DNA of 64,000 nucleotides, from assembly GCA_018818595.1 (NCBI GenBank), contig JAHIRM010000008.1, positions 62,001 through 126,000 on the forward strand, given 5' to 3'. The translations under genes and the position numbers were made by a program. The DNA comes from Bacillota bacterium. Its GTDB lineage: Bacteria; Bacillota_I; Bacilli_A; Izemoplasmatales; Hujiaoplasmataceae. The first letter of the stretch is position 1. Each line of letters opens with the position of its first letter. This document shows, piece after piece, positions 1 through 8,686 of this stretch. The notes under the pieces are model-generated. The model saw only the letters and a list, made by a program, of their open reading frames with translations. It had not been told where the DNA came from and did not search any database.

Positions 1-82
1 TTAAATCTTTTGGGTTTTTCTTTTTTTGTGAATTATCATTCTTACGAAAAAATTCATCAAGAGTTTTTTCACGATTGTCCAA
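1..82 (-). CDS. Unidentified protein, N-terminal fragment cut by window edge
   Basis: Only the first 27 codons are inside the window; the gene continues off the left edge. It starts with TTG at 82, preceded six bases away by a strong Shine-Dalgarno AAAGGAGGTG (89-98), which is why I accept a TTG start. The visible N-terminus is hydrophilic and Lys/Asn-rich (begins MDNREKTLDEFFRKND), with no signal peptide. It lies 35 bp downstream of the PgpA-like gene on the same strand, so the two are probably cotranscribed. Too little is visible to name a family. Confidence 0.6.
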   Translation of the reverse strand, partial: MDNREKTLDEFFRKNDNSQKKKNPKDL

Positions 83-117
83 AAATCACACCTCCTTTAC
101 CTTTTGATTTTATCTAT

Positions 118-678
118 TTAAAATAATTTGGGTTGTTCAATAATGCTTGGATCTTTTCTTGCTTCAATTTCATTTTCAATTTGTGCGACTCTTGTGGATG
201 CAGCTGCAGCTAAAGCTCCAACAATATCATCTAAAAATGTATGACAAGCTTGCTTGTCTTCTTTTCCGGCATCATTTAATCTTGCCACAACTCCTGGTTT
301 ATTGACATCGATATCTCCAAAATTGGTTTTTCCAATTGTTCCATAGAGTCCAGCTAATTCTAATCCGAATAATTCATCTATCCCAAACATGCCTAAATCA
401 GATGCTAAAATCGACTGAATAGGCCCTTTAAAAGCTCCTTCTTCAGTAAGTCGATCAATTTCTGCTCCTAATTGAAGCAAATGAAAGACGTCTCTTAAGG
501 AAAGGATTTTTTCTACCGATTCAAGACATTCTTGAAAAGAGATTTCTTTATTCCATTTTGATTGTTGGCGATATGCAACATCCGCTATTTCTTCAATTGA
601 AACTCCACGTTCGAGTAATTTGTCTACATTCATTTGAAACATTTCATCTCGAGAAAATAAGTTTTTTTGACGATTCAT
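118..678 (-). CDS. Phosphatidylglycerophosphatase A-like protein (YutG family)
   Basis: 186 residues. The C-terminal half carries the PgpA/YutG signature: VKPG-like 'NKPGVVARLND' followed by the acidic active-site stretch HTFLDDIVGALAAAAS, with catalytic Asp residues in 'LDD'. This family is predicted to dephosphorylate phosphatidylglycerol phosphate, but the soluble Firmicute YutG branch is poorly characterised, so the substrate is inference. It has no membrane segments. I chose ATG at 678 (MNRQKN) because GAGAGGTG lies just upstream; an in-frame TTG at 693 would overlap that site. A promoter (719-747) sits between it and fmt, so it is at least partly transcribed on its own. Confidence 0.8.
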   Translation of the reverse strand: MNRQKNLFSRDEMFQMNVDKLLERGVSIEEIADVAYRQQSKWNKEISFQECLESVEKILSLRDVFHLLQLGAEIDRLTEEGAFKGPIQSILASDLGMFGIDELFGLELAGLYGTIGKTNFGDIDVNKPGVVARLNDAGKEDKQACHTFLDDIVGALAAAASTRVAQIENEIEARKDPSIIEQPKLF

Positions 679-718
679 TGTTTCACCTCTCAAAAAATAT
701 GTGCGATACTAACTAATT

Positions 719-747
719 ATTATACCACATTTATGTGATGTTTTTAA
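719..747 (-). promoter_or_regulatory. Candidate promoter for the PgpA-like gene
   Basis: Minus-strand -10 TATAAT (719-724) with an upstream TGG giving an extended -10, and a weaker -35 TTAAAA (742-747) at 17 bp spacing. A short palindrome CACATAAATGTG lies in the spacer. It directly follows the fmt stop codon. Confidence 0.5.
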
Positions 748-750
748 GCG

Positions 751-1689
751 CTATTTTAAAATCTTTCCTTCGATGAAAAGCGATTTCCCGATGCCATTCA
801 TAAAAGAAGATATATCCATAACTTTTTTCCCTTGAAGTTGTACTTTCTCTAAAGAAATAACTCCATCTCCTGTATTAATATATACATTTGATTTATCTGC
901 TTTAATGATTTGCCCTGGGACAAAAGATTTTGAAACCTGTGGGTTAGGTACAATTTTGATTGAATGCGTTTTTAATATATACTCATCTATCATAACGAAA
1001 GTTAAAGGCCACGGATGAAATCCTCTAACATGATTGTAAATTTCTTTTGCGCTTAGGTTTAAATTTAAATGTTCTTCTTCTGGCTTAATGTTGTAAGCAA
1101 ACGTCACCAAAGATTCTTTTTGCTCAATTGGAGTGATCTGATTGTTTAGTATCAAAGGTATTGTTTCAAGTAATAATTCTTTCCCCATTATAGATAATTT
1201 AGTTTGCAGTGTCCCCACATCATCTGTATCTAAAATTGCCGTTTCTCTTTGAGATAAAATCATCCCAGAATCCATTTTTTTTGCCATATACATAACGGTT
1301 ACTCCAGAGAAAGTTTCTCCTAGTTGAATGGCTTTGTGCATAGGTGCTCCTCCTCTAAACTTAGGTAGCAAGGAAGCGTGTACATTGATGGCATGATATC
1401 TAGGATACTCCAAAATAATTGAAGGTATCATTTGCCCATATGCACAAACAATAATCATATCAGGTTTTTCTTCTAATACTCTTTTATAATCCTTCTTGAT
1501 ACTTTCTGGTTGAAAAAGAGGTATGTTTAAACGAATAGCCGCTTTTTTAATGGGTAAATATTTCAGCGTTTGTTTTCTTCCAAAGGGGCGATCTGGTTGA
1601 GTAACAACTAAAGATACCTCATATTTTTCCTTTAATCCTTCTAGAATTGGAACAGCAAATTCCATTGTTCCCATAAATACAATTTTCAT
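751..1689 (-). CDS. fmt: Methionyl-tRNA formyltransferase
   Basis: 312 residues, the usual length. It formylates Met-tRNA(fMet) with 10-formyl-tetrahydrofolate, in the cytoplasm. The N-terminal Rossmann-type domain (about 1-190) starts MKIVFMGTMEFA and holds the family signature NVHASLLPKFRGGAP (102-116), with the Asn102-His104-Asp140 catalytic set corresponding to E. coli Asn108/His110/Asp146. The C-terminal OB-like domain follows (about 200-312). ATG at 1689 has a GTAGGTGA ribosome site. It lies 8 bp downstream of priA on the same strand; priA-fmt adjacency is common in Firmicutes. Nothing looks damaged. Confidence 0.95.
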   Translation of the reverse strand: MKIVFMGTMEFAVPILEGLKEKYEVSLVVTQPDRPFGRKQTLKYLPIKKAAIRLNIPLFQPESIKKDYKRVLEEKPDMIIVCAYGQMIPSIILEYPRYHAINVHASLLPKFRGGAPMHKAIQLGETFSGVTVMYMAKKMDSGMILSQRETAILDTDDVGTLQTKLSIMGKELLLETIPLILNNQITPIEQKESLVTFAYNIKPEEEHLNLNLSAKEIYNHVRGFHPWPLTFVMIDEYILKTHSIKIVPNPQVSKSFVPGQIIKADKSNVYINTGDGVISLEKVQLQGKKVMDISSFMNGIGKSLFIEGKILK

Positions 1690-1697
1690 TTTTTCAC

Positions 1698-4049
1698 CTA
1701 CCCTAAAGTTGGACTTTTATCTATACTTACAAATATAGTATCCGTGTCATACTTCTCTTTTGTTTCAAATAACAACAAATCAAGATTTGGTTCCTTTTTG
1801 TATTTAATAACAATTTGACAACTATAACGATTTTTAATTTTTGCGATTAGTGGTAATGCTGGTCCTAGTACAATAGCTTCATTTGACAAATGAGTTCGAA
1901 GATTGCGTACGATTTCTTTTCCTGCAATAAATAAATCTCTAATAAATTCTCCAGTTAATAAAACTTGAACAAGAAAATAAAAAGGAACATATTTTGCAAG
2001 TTTTCTTAAACTCATTTCATATTCATAAAATCCTAAATAATCATCATGAATCGCATATTGAATTGCATAATGATTTGGATTAAATGCTTGAACAAGGACT
2101 TTTCCTTTTAGATCATGTCTTCCGGCTCTACCCGAAACTTGAGTGATAAGTTGGAATGTTTTTTCAGGTGCTCTAAAATCTGGAGAGTATAGGTTGCTAT
2201 CGGCTTGAATAATTCCTACTAAAGTAACTTTTGGAAAATCTAATCCTTTAGCAATCATTTGAGTACCAAGAAGGATATCGCCTTGCATTTCAAATGAAAC
2301 GAGTAATTTTTCATGAGCGTTCTTAGTTCTTGTCGTATCGTTATCCATTCGGATAATTTTAGCATTTGGAAATAAAGAAGAAAGTTCCGATTCGATTTTT
2401 TGGGTACCACTTCCCATATATCGAAGATCTTCTTTTCCACATTTAGGACAAACCTTAGGTAATTCTGCTTTATGTCCGCAGTAATGGCATTTTAAAGAAT
2501 GGTCAGTTTCATGGTAAGTTAACGATATATCACAATTTGGACAAGTAAATACGTGTCCGCAATTTCTACAAATAACAAAAGTCGAATATCCTCTGCGATT
2601 TAATAATAAGATAACTTGTTCTTTTTTGTCTAAACGAATTTTAATTTCTTCTTGAAGTTCAAGAGAAAACAAACTTTGGTTTCCTTTTTTGAATTCTTCT
2701 TTCATATCAATTACTTTTAAATCTGGTTCAAATGAATTCATAGCCCTATTCTTTAAAGGAAGTAATTCATAATAACCCCTTTTATATCTTGCATAAGATT
2801 CTATGCTTGGTGTAGCAGACCCTAAAATAACGGGAATATTATAATATTTTGCTCGATGATTTAACACATCAATCGCATAATATTTAGGCATGTCGTCTTG
2901 CTTATATGTGCTTTCGTGACATTCGTCAACTACTAATAGACCTAAATTGGTAAAAGGCGCAAAACAGGCACTTCTTGCACCTATGACAATCGAAACTTCT
3001 TGACGAATAATCTTTCGCCATTCATCATATTTTTCTCCAACAGATAGTCCAGAATGAAGGATGGCTACCTGGTTTTTAAATCGACCTTTGAATCGGTTAA
3101 CCATCATCGGAGTTAAAGCAATCTCTGGAACTAAAAAAATGACTTCTTTTTTTCTTTTTAAAACTTCTTCAATGGCTTTTAAGTAGATTTCTGTTTTTCC
3201 AGAACCTGTAATACCATGTAGTAAGAAGGTCTTTGATTCGTTTAGACTTAAAACAATCTTTTGAAAGGCGGCTTCTTGTTCTAGATTTAAAGTGACTTCT
3301 TTGTTGTAATTTTCTTGAATGCTTTCAATTTCTCGGTACTCTTCACTTGAATAGATTGAAATTACTTTATATTTTTCTAAAGTTTTTAAAACAGAACTTG
3401 TTAGCTGTAATTTCGTCAATAGTGCATTTACTTCTATTTTCTGTTCTTGCTTGTCTTTTAGATATTCAACGACTTTTAAATGTTTTTCAGAACTTAAACT
3501 ATAATTTAAATCTTGTAACTTTACAAATTTTTTATATCTTGGATTACTTTTTGAAGAAATATCGTAGATTTGTTTTAAAGCTCCAGAAAAGATAGCTTCT
3601 TTTACTTCTTTTAAAGCTTCATTGAATTCTTCATTTAAATATTTTATATGTGAGTTTTCAAATATTGACTGTAATTTTAATGGAAGTTTATCATAAGAAA
3701 TTACTTGAAATTTTGTTCGATAAATTGCTTTTAAAGCAGATGGCAACATCGTTTCTAAAACTTTAATTAATACAGTGGAGGTATCTATTTGAATAATCTT
3801 TGCAAGTTCAATCAACTCTTTTGTAAGATAAGATTCCATATCTAAAAGGCGAATAATTGGTTTTAATTCATGTTCATATTCGCTAATATTTGTTATTTCC
3901 AAACAATATCCCATCAATTCTCGATGTCCAAAAGGTACAATTAATCGCATTCCTATTTCAAGAACGGATTCAAAGAGTGGTGGAACGATATAATCAAATA
4001 ATTTGTCAACGGCTTTAGAAGGAACATCAACAAGGACTCTTGCGATCAA
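1698..4049 (-). CDS. priA: Primosomal protein N' (replication restart helicase PriA)
   Basis: 783 residues. PriA is the 3'-5' helicase that reloads the replisome at stalled forks. Visible features: N-terminal 3'BD-like domain beginning IARVLVDVPSKAVDKLFDY; Walker A GITGSGKT (279-286); Walker B/DEAH-type box DECH (375-378); and a zinc-binding insert with eight cysteines in four CxxC-type pairs (494/497, 503/506, 521/524, 534/537). I set the start at TTG 4049, because AGAGAGGTGATAAA precedes it and the protein then starts exactly where PriA proteins usually start. The longer frame to 4097 would run through the -10 box at 4071-4076. First gene of the priA-fmt unit. Confidence 0.95.
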   Translation of the reverse strand: MIARVLVDVPSKAVDKLFDYIVPPLFESVLEIGMRLIVPFGHRELMGYCLEITNISEYEHELKPIIRLLDMESYLTKELIELAKIIQIDTSTVLIKVLETMLPSALKAIYRTKFQVISYDKLPLKLQSIFENSHIKYLNEEFNEALKEVKEAIFSGALKQIYDISSKSNPRYKKFVKLQDLNYSLSSEKHLKVVEYLKDKQEQKIEVNALLTKLQLTSSVLKTLEKYKVISIYSSEEYREIESIQENYNKEVTLNLEQEAAFQKIVLSLNESKTFLLHGITGSGKTEIYLKAIEEVLKRKKEVIFLVPEIALTPMMVNRFKGRFKNQVAILHSGLSVGEKYDEWRKIIRQEVSIVIGARSACFAPFTNLGLLVVDECHESTYKQDDMPKYYAIDVLNHRAKYYNIPVILGSATPSIESYARYKRGYYELLPLKNRAMNSFEPDLKVIDMKEEFKKGNQSLFSLELQEEIKIRLDKKEQVILLLNRRGYSTFVICRNCGHVFTCPNCDISLTYHETDHSLKCHYCGHKAELPKVCPKCGKEDLRYMGSGTQKIESELSSLFPNAKIIRMDNDTTRTKNAHEKLLVSFEMQGDILLGTQMIAKGLDFPKVTLVGIIQADSNLYSPDFRAPEKTFQLITQVSGRAGRHDLKGKVLVQAFNPNHYAIQYAIHDDYLGFYEYEMSLRKLAKYVPFYFLVQVLLTGEFIRDLFIAGKEIVRNLRTHLSNEAIVLGPALPLIAKIKNRYSCQIVIKYKKEPNLDLLLFETKEKYDTDTIFVSIDKSPTLG

Positions 4050-4070
4050 TTTATCACCTCTCTTTAAGAT

Positions 4071-4080
4071 ATTATAACAT
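4071..4080 (-). promoter_or_regulatory. priA: Candidate extended -10 promoter for priA-fmt
   Basis: Minus strand reads TGTTATAAT, an extended -10 (TATAAT at 4071-4076), about 22 bp upstream of the priA TTG start. No convincing -35 is visible (best TTGTTC at 4092-4097 with short spacing). Confidence 0.45.
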
Positions 4081-4200
4081 ATTTTTTTAGGGAACAAACG
4101 AAATTATTGGATTATATAAAGAGTCTAAATCATTGTTTTTCATGATAATCTTCCCTGAAAATAAAATTTCTTTTTTAAGCAAACAAAATCGTGGCTCCTT

Positions 4201-4230
4201 ATAAAAAAAACACCAAAATTTTCGGTGATT
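4201..4230 (-). terminator. Intrinsic terminator after tRNA-Leu
   Basis: On the minus strand CACCGAAAATTTTGGTG (4211-4227) folds into a stem and is followed by eight U residues. It lies about 20 bp past the tRNA 3' end. Confidence 0.8.
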
Positions 4231-4246
4231 TTTTAAACTTACAAAA

Positions 4247-4333
4247 TGGTACCCCAGGCCGGACTTGAACCGGCACGTCATTGCTGACACTGGATTTTAA
4301 GTCCAGCGCGTCTACCTATTCCGCCACTCGGGC
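4247..4333 (-). tRNA. tRNA-Leu (anticodon UAA)
   Basis: 87 nt including an encoded CCA. The D-arm region, anticodon arm (TGGAC-TTAAAAT-CCA type, anticodon TAA), a long variable arm with GTCA-GCAA-TGAC and the T-arm GCCGG-TTCAAGT-CCGGC are all readable, so this is a class II leucine tRNA. The acceptor stem pairs GCCCGAG with CTGGGGT. Pair 1-72 is G-U and pair 5-68 reads as G-G, the only mismatch; a normal tRNA is still likely. It has its own promoter (4347-4375) and terminator (4201-4230), so it is a single-gene unit between divergent priA and RNase J. Confidence 0.93.
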
Positions 4334-4346
4334 TTTTGCTATATCT

Positions 4347-4375
4347 ATTGTATAGTTCTTTTTAAAAAAAATCAA
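4347..4375 (-). promoter_or_regulatory. Promoter of tRNA-Leu
   Basis: Minus strand -35 TTGATT (4370-4375), 17 bp spacer, -10 TACAAT (4347-4352). The predicted start is about 7 bp before the mature tRNA 5' end. Confidence 0.7.
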
Positions 4376-4405
4376 GATGAATCGGAAATAAATAAACTGA
4401 TTCAT

Positions 4406-4434
4406 TTGCATAAATCAGGATAATTAGGTATAAT
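4406..4434 (+). promoter_or_regulatory. Promoter of RNase J gene
   Basis: -35 TTGCAT (4406-4411), 17 bp spacer, -10 TATAAT (4429-4434) on the plus strand, about 50 bp upstream of the RNase J start. Confidence 0.75.
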
Positions 4435-4482
4435 AAAGCAAACGAATAACCTATTCTAATGTTTAAGAAAGGATTTATCCCC

Positions 4483-6162
4483 ATGCAAAATCATTTATTT
4501 AATTCTAATGAGGTCGGGATTTTTGCACTTGGTGGATTAGGAGAAGTCGGTAAAAACATGTATTGCGTGGAATACAGAGATGAACTCATTATAGTTGATT
4601 CGGGACTTTTGTTTCCGGATGAATATTTAATGGGTATTGACTATGTTATTCCAGATTATACCTATTTAATCGAAAACCAGGATAAAATTCGTGGTTTGTT
4701 TATAAGTCATGGTCATGAAGATCATATTGGAGGAATTCCTTTTTTACTAAGACAAGTAAAAATTCCTGTTATCTATGCTTCTGGCTTAAGTTTAGGACTG
4801 ATAAAAAACAAACTCGAAGATCATCCAGGTATTCACGCTAATCTGATTGAGTATCACGAAGAAGATGTCATAAAATTTAATCATTTTTCGATTGGTTTTT
4901 TTAGAACCAATCACTCAATTCCAGATTCATTTGGAATCAAAATTCAAACGCCAATTGGAAACATTGTTCATACTGGTGATTTTAAGTTTGATTTTTCACC
5001 AACCGGAACCGATTCTAATTATCAAAAAATGGCAAGTATCGGACAAGAAGGTGTATTATGCCTTTTATCAGATTCTACAAACTCAGAACTTGAAGATTTT
5101 ACTACTTCTGAAATGGTTGTAGCTGAGACAATTAAGGATTTATTTTCTTCAATTACTGGTCGAATCATTATTGCGACATTTGCTTCGAATGTTCATAGAG
5201 TCCAGCAAATCGTTGAAGCATCAATATCATCGAATCGTAAAGTAGCTGTTTTTGGTAGATCAATGGAAAAGAATATTGAAGTTGGATTAAAACTAGGGTA
5301 TATTAAGGCTCCTCAAGGCACCTTTCTTTACAGCCGCAATCTGGTAGGCATCAATCATAAAAACCTAACCATTCTATGTACTGGTTCTCAGGGAGAACCG
5401 ATGGCCGCCCTTACAAGAATCGCCTCAAGTACGCATAAACAAATTTCTTTAATTCCAGGAGATACAGTCATTCTTTCTTCTTCTCCAATTCCTGGTAATC
5501 AAGAAAGTGTAAATAAAACCATTAATTTACTATATAAAAATGGTGCTTCTGTAATTACTCAATCTCCATTCGCAGACGTTCATGCCTCAGGGCATGGTGG
5601 GCAAAACGAACTTAAATTGATGTTAAAACTGATGAAACCTCGATTCTTTATGCCAATTCATGGTGAGTTTAGAATGCTTAAGATGCATTCTAAATTAGGT
5701 ATTGATACGGGAGTTAAAAAAGAAAATACATTTGTTTTAGATAATGGTAATGTATTAGCAGTATCGCTTGAAGGCGCAAGAATCGCCGGACAAGTCCCAA
5801 CCTCAGATGTGTACGTTGACGGAGCCGCAATCGGTGAAATCGGCTCACAAGTCATAAAAGACCGTCGTGAGCTATCAGAAGATGGGTTGTTGTCTGTTGT
5901 TTTAACAATAAATCAACTACGAAAAGAAGTTATTTGCGCTCCAACCATTATTTCTAAAGGTTTTATCTTTATGAAAGACAACGAACAAATGATCAAAGAT
6001 TTACAAGAAATGGCACTCAATGTATCAGATAAGTTTTTAGTTTCGAACAAAAAATTAAACATTAACGGAATAAAAAACGATCTTTCAAAAACAATAAGTA
6101 AGTACGTGTTTCAAAAAACAGGTCGTGAACCGATGGTAATGCCAGTTATTATGATTTTATAA
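4483..6162 (+). CDS. rnj: Ribonuclease J
   Basis: 559 residues, typical length. This is a metallo-beta-lactamase/beta-CASP nuclease with 5'-3' exo- and endoribonuclease activity that leads mRNA decay and rRNA maturation in Firmicutes. The metal-binding motif HGHEDH is at 76-81, after the conserved N-terminus GIFALGGLGEVGKNMY. Later beta-CASP motifs include SSSPIPGNQESV, ASGHGGQ and the C-terminal PIHGE. I chose ATG 4483 because AGAAAGGA lies nine bases upstream; the ATG at 4459 would precede that site. Monocistronic: own promoter and a strong terminator at 6168. One of only three plus-strand genes here. I cannot tell whether it is the J1 or J2 type. Confidence 0.93.
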   Translation: MQNHLFNSNEVGIFALGGLGEVGKNMYCVEYRDELIIVDSGLLFPDEYLMGIDYVIPDYTYLIENQDKIRGLFISHGHEDHIGGIPFLLRQVKIPVIYASGLSLGLIKNKLEDHPGIHANLIEYHEEDVIKFNHFSIGFFRTNHSIPDSFGIKIQTPIGNIVHTGDFKFDFSPTGTDSNYQKMASIGQEGVLCLLSDSTNSELEDFTTSEMVVAETIKDLFSSITGRIIIATFASNVHRVQQIVEASISSNRKVAVFGRSMEKNIEVGLKLGYIKAPQGTFLYSRNLVGINHKNLTILCTGSQGEPMAALTRIASSTHKQISLIPGDTVILSSSPIPGNQESVNKTINLLYKNGASVITQSPFADVHASGHGGQNELKLMLKLMKPRFFMPIHGEFRMLKMHSKLGIDTGVKKENTFVLDNGNVLAVSLEGARIAGQVPTSDVYVDGAAIGEIGSQVIKDRRELSEDGLLSVVLTINQLRKEVICAPTIISKGFIFMKDNEQMIKDLQEMALNVSDKFLVSNKKLNINGIKNDLSKTISKYVFQKTGREPMVMPVIMIL

Positions 6163-6167
6163 TATAA

Positions 6168-6201
6168 ATGATGAACTCGAAAAGAGTTCATCATTTTTTT
6201 A
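6168..6201 (+). terminator. Terminator of RNase J gene
   Basis: 11-bp perfect stem ATGATGAACTC / GAGTTCATCAT (6168-6178, 6184-6194) with a GAAAA loop and seven U residues on the plus strand. It also lies just past the convergent symporter gene, but the minus-side U-tract is poor. Confidence 0.9.
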
Positions 6202-7704
6202 TTTGGTTTTTAATAAATGATCAATTTTGTAATTCTTTACGGAAATACTTGCCAAAATCATTAAGATAATGGGCAAAATACAAAAAGTTAATTTAATAGC
6301 CAAAGGCGCACTTTCATTACCTTGAAGATATAACCATGTGTTTTCAATCTGCATATCCGCTAATGATAACGCTTGAAACCATTCTTCGCTTGGTTTTGCG
6401 ATGTAACCTGTCAAATCCAGTATTGGACCAATCAACAACGTCGCAAATCCAATTCCAACTTTTTGTAAAAAGGAAACTGCACCAAAATAACTTCCTTCTT
6501 TTTCCAAAGAATCACTTGATATAATACTTATCGCATCAGGATACATTCCATAAGCAGTTAAGTGAATGTTTCCCATTCCTAAGCCTAAGATAACAACAGC
6601 AATCCAACCCCACCAAGGAAAATTTGCTATGGCATCAGACATCGATTGAGGTACAACATACACTTCATTTTGAAAAAATAACGCTACAGAATCATAGGGC
6701 ATTATAGGTAAAAACAACAACATTCCAAAAGCAACAACCCAGCAAAGACTTCCTAGAAATAAAGTGTTTCTTTTACCAATTTTGTTTGAAACTATTACCC
6801 AAAGAGGAACGGACAAGAATCCAAGAACTAATACTGACCCTGCAAGAGGTAAAAACATTTCTGGAGATCTTAACCAATAATTCACATAATATTGAATGGT
6901 ATCTTGTAAAACAAAGATTGCTGCCAAACTAAACATAAAAGCAAGCGATGCTTGTCGAAAACTTTTGTTTTTAAAACAAACAAAAAAGCTTTTATAAAAA
7001 CTAAATTTCCCTGTTTTTACTTCTTCATCATTTGGTAGTTCATATGTTCCAAAAATACTAATCAGTAATATGATTACCATCAAAATTCCAAATATCGCCG
7101 ATATTAAGATAAATTTTTCTCCAGAATGGGTAATGGTAATATCGCCCATAATCAAATCAGGAATGGCAACGGCAACAATCGTAGCAATGATGGTAAAAAT
7201 CATGCGAAATCCAGTCAATTTTGTACGTTCATGATAATCTTTTGTCATATCGTTGATTAAAGAAATATACGGAATATACGCAAGCGTATAACAAAAATAA
7301 AATAATAAATAAATGATTAAGACGAGAAAAGCTTTAACAAACATGACCGAATTTGAAGTCAATCCCAACATAGTTGGAGAAAGAGTTGCGATTAAAGTCG
7401 ACAATCCAAATATTCCAAAAAAAGAAAGACCTAAAGGAATCATAGCAAACAACATTAATTTTCTTCGTTTACCAAATTTTGATTTAATTTTATCGGCATA
7501 ATGACCAACAATTGGATCAGTGATTGCATCCCATATAAAACCAAGAAAAATAATGGCTGAAGCAAGATATCCTTTTAAACCTACAACATTTGTTAAAAAA
7601 ATTAAGAGATAAAATCCAGTGATAGCTGTTCCAAAAGTAAAAGACGCATCTCCTACTCCATAGGCTAGTTTTGCTCTAAGAGGTACTTTATTTGTATGTA
7701 TCAT
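6199..7704 (-). CDS. MFS symporter of the glycoside-pentoside-hexuronide (GPH) type
   Basis: 501 residues from ATG 7704. About twelve hydrophobic segments are visible, and the N-terminus KLAYGVGDASFTFGTAITGFYLLIF is typical of GPH:cation symporters (melibiose/xyloside family). The loop WDAITDPIVGHYADKIKSKFGKRR carries the GPH hallmark D-x-x-x-G...D...R(F/Y)G+RR. It probably imports a sugar or glycoside with Na+ or H+; the substrate cannot be read from sequence. A GTG at 7722 overlaps the exonuclease stop by one base and is the alternative start, but the family alignment favours MIHTNK. It follows the exonuclease gene directly. There is no link to the glucan locus other than theme. Confidence 0.85.
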   Translation of the reverse strand: MIHTNKVPLRAKLAYGVGDASFTFGTAITGFYLLIFLTNVVGLKGYLASAIIFLGFIWDAITDPIVGHYADKIKSKFGKRRKLMLFAMIPLGLSFFGIFGLSTLIATLSPTMLGLTSNSVMFVKAFLVLIIYLLFYFCYTLAYIPYISLINDMTKDYHERTKLTGFRMIFTIIATIVAVAIPDLIMGDITITHSGEKFILISAIFGILMVIILLISIFGTYELPNDEEVKTGKFSFYKSFFVCFKNKSFRQASLAFMFSLAAIFVLQDTIQYYVNYWLRSPEMFLPLAGSVLVLGFLSVPLWVIVSNKIGKRNTLFLGSLCWVVAFGMLLFLPIMPYDSVALFFQNEVYVVPQSMSDAIANFPWWGWIAVVILGLGMGNIHLTAYGMYPDAISIISSDSLEKEGSYFGAVSFLQKVGIGFATLLIGPILDLTGYIAKPSEEWFQALSLADMQIENTWLYLQGNESAPLAIKLTFCILPIILMILASISVKNYKIDHLLKTK

Positions 7705-7721
7705 TCTATGCCCATACCCCA

Positions 7722-8612
7722 CTATTCATTGTTTTCACTTGGAAATACAAAATCAATATTTTGATTACAAATGTCTAAAAAAGAATCAAAGACTTTTTTT
7801 GTAATCATTGCATCTTCAAAAGCATCATGCATTTGAGTATTTAAATCAACACTGGCATAAGCCTTATAAGCGTTAAATAATCCAAGATCGTTTTTTAAAC
7901 CAAAATAGGTTTTATGCATTTTTAGTAAATCGATAAATTGAACTCGTGGAGTGAAATCGATTAATTGATGAATTGAGTTCATTTTTTTAAGCTCAATTTG
8001 GTCATTTTGGCCCCAAACGAAAACCATAGGTTGATTGCTTCTTATTAGTTTTTGAAACAAACGATAAAAAACAGGATATTCAACTCCATTAATAATATCT
8101 GACTGATCAATATGTAAGAATTTTTGGGTTCTGTCACTAATTTCAGGATGAAGAACCGGTTTAATAAACATAGAATGTTTTTCAATGATAGTTCCAGAAG
8201 AATCTGTTAAAACCAATCCAACTTGAATGATTTCGGAAACGAAATTTTGATAATTTCTAAAAGGAGGCATTGACATTTCGAAATCAAGAAAAATTCGAGG
8301 TTTCTGTGAATTTATCATAGTTTTTATTTCAGACTTAATAAGAGAAACATCATAATATATTTTAGGATGTTGAGCTTTTGGCAATAATATTTTCTCAATA
8401 TTAATGACATTTTGAACCGTCAACCCTCTATATCTTCTACTATTTTTTTGAACATCCATAAATATAAAAATTCCCGGATTAAAATATAGCATGAAATTTA
8501 AGAACATCCCTTTTGCCATATAATAAAATCGAACTCTTGTACGACCTTTAATTGCTATGATTCGTTTTTTTTCATCGACTCCGTGTAAAATCCCATAAAC
8601 GTATTCTGTCAT
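7722..8612 (-). CDS. DEDDh-type 3'-5' exonuclease domain protein
   Basis: 296 residues. The C-terminal about 190 residues form a DEDDh exonuclease: Asp110 and Glu112 in LDFEMS, Asp204 in WGQND, and His262 plus Asp267 in HDAFEDA. The family includes DNA polymerase epsilon-subunit-like and KapD-like nucleases; whether the target is DNA or RNA is unknown. The first about 100 residues (YGILHGVDEKKRIIAIKGRTRVRFYYM...) form a separate domain I do not recognise, possibly a small beta-barrel. ATG at 8612 has GGTGAT just upstream. It overlaps the symporter frame by one base, so the two are cotranscribed. Confidence 0.8.
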   Translation of the reverse strand: MTEYVYGILHGVDEKKRIIAIKGRTRVRFYYMAKGMFLNFMLYFNPGIFIFMDVQKNSRRYRGLTVQNVINIEKILLPKAQHPKIYYDVSLIKSEIKTMINSQKPRIFLDFEMSMPPFRNYQNFVSEIIQVGLVLTDSSGTIIEKHSMFIKPVLHPEISDRTQKFLHIDQSDIINGVEYPVFYRLFQKLIRSNQPMVFVWGQNDQIELKKMNSIHQLIDFTPRVQFIDLLKMHKTYFGLKNDLGLFNAYKAYASVDLNTQMHDAFEDAMITKKVFDSFLDICNQNIDFVFPSENNE

Positions 8613-8655
8613 ATCATCACCAGTATTAATTGTATCATAAAACGTTATTTTTTTT

Positions 8656-8686
8656 CCAAAAAAAACAAATAGCGAGTGCTATTTGT
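8656..8686 (-). terminator. Terminator of uvrC
   Basis: Minus-strand stem ACAAATAGC / GCTATTTGT (8665-8686) with an ACTC loop and a run of U. It overlaps the uvrC stop codon. Confidence 0.85.

Noticed and set aside
4087-4290. 67-codon minus-strand open frame between tRNA-Leu and priA
   Set aside because: It runs through the tRNA 3' end, its terminator and the priA promoter region; it has no recognisable protein features.
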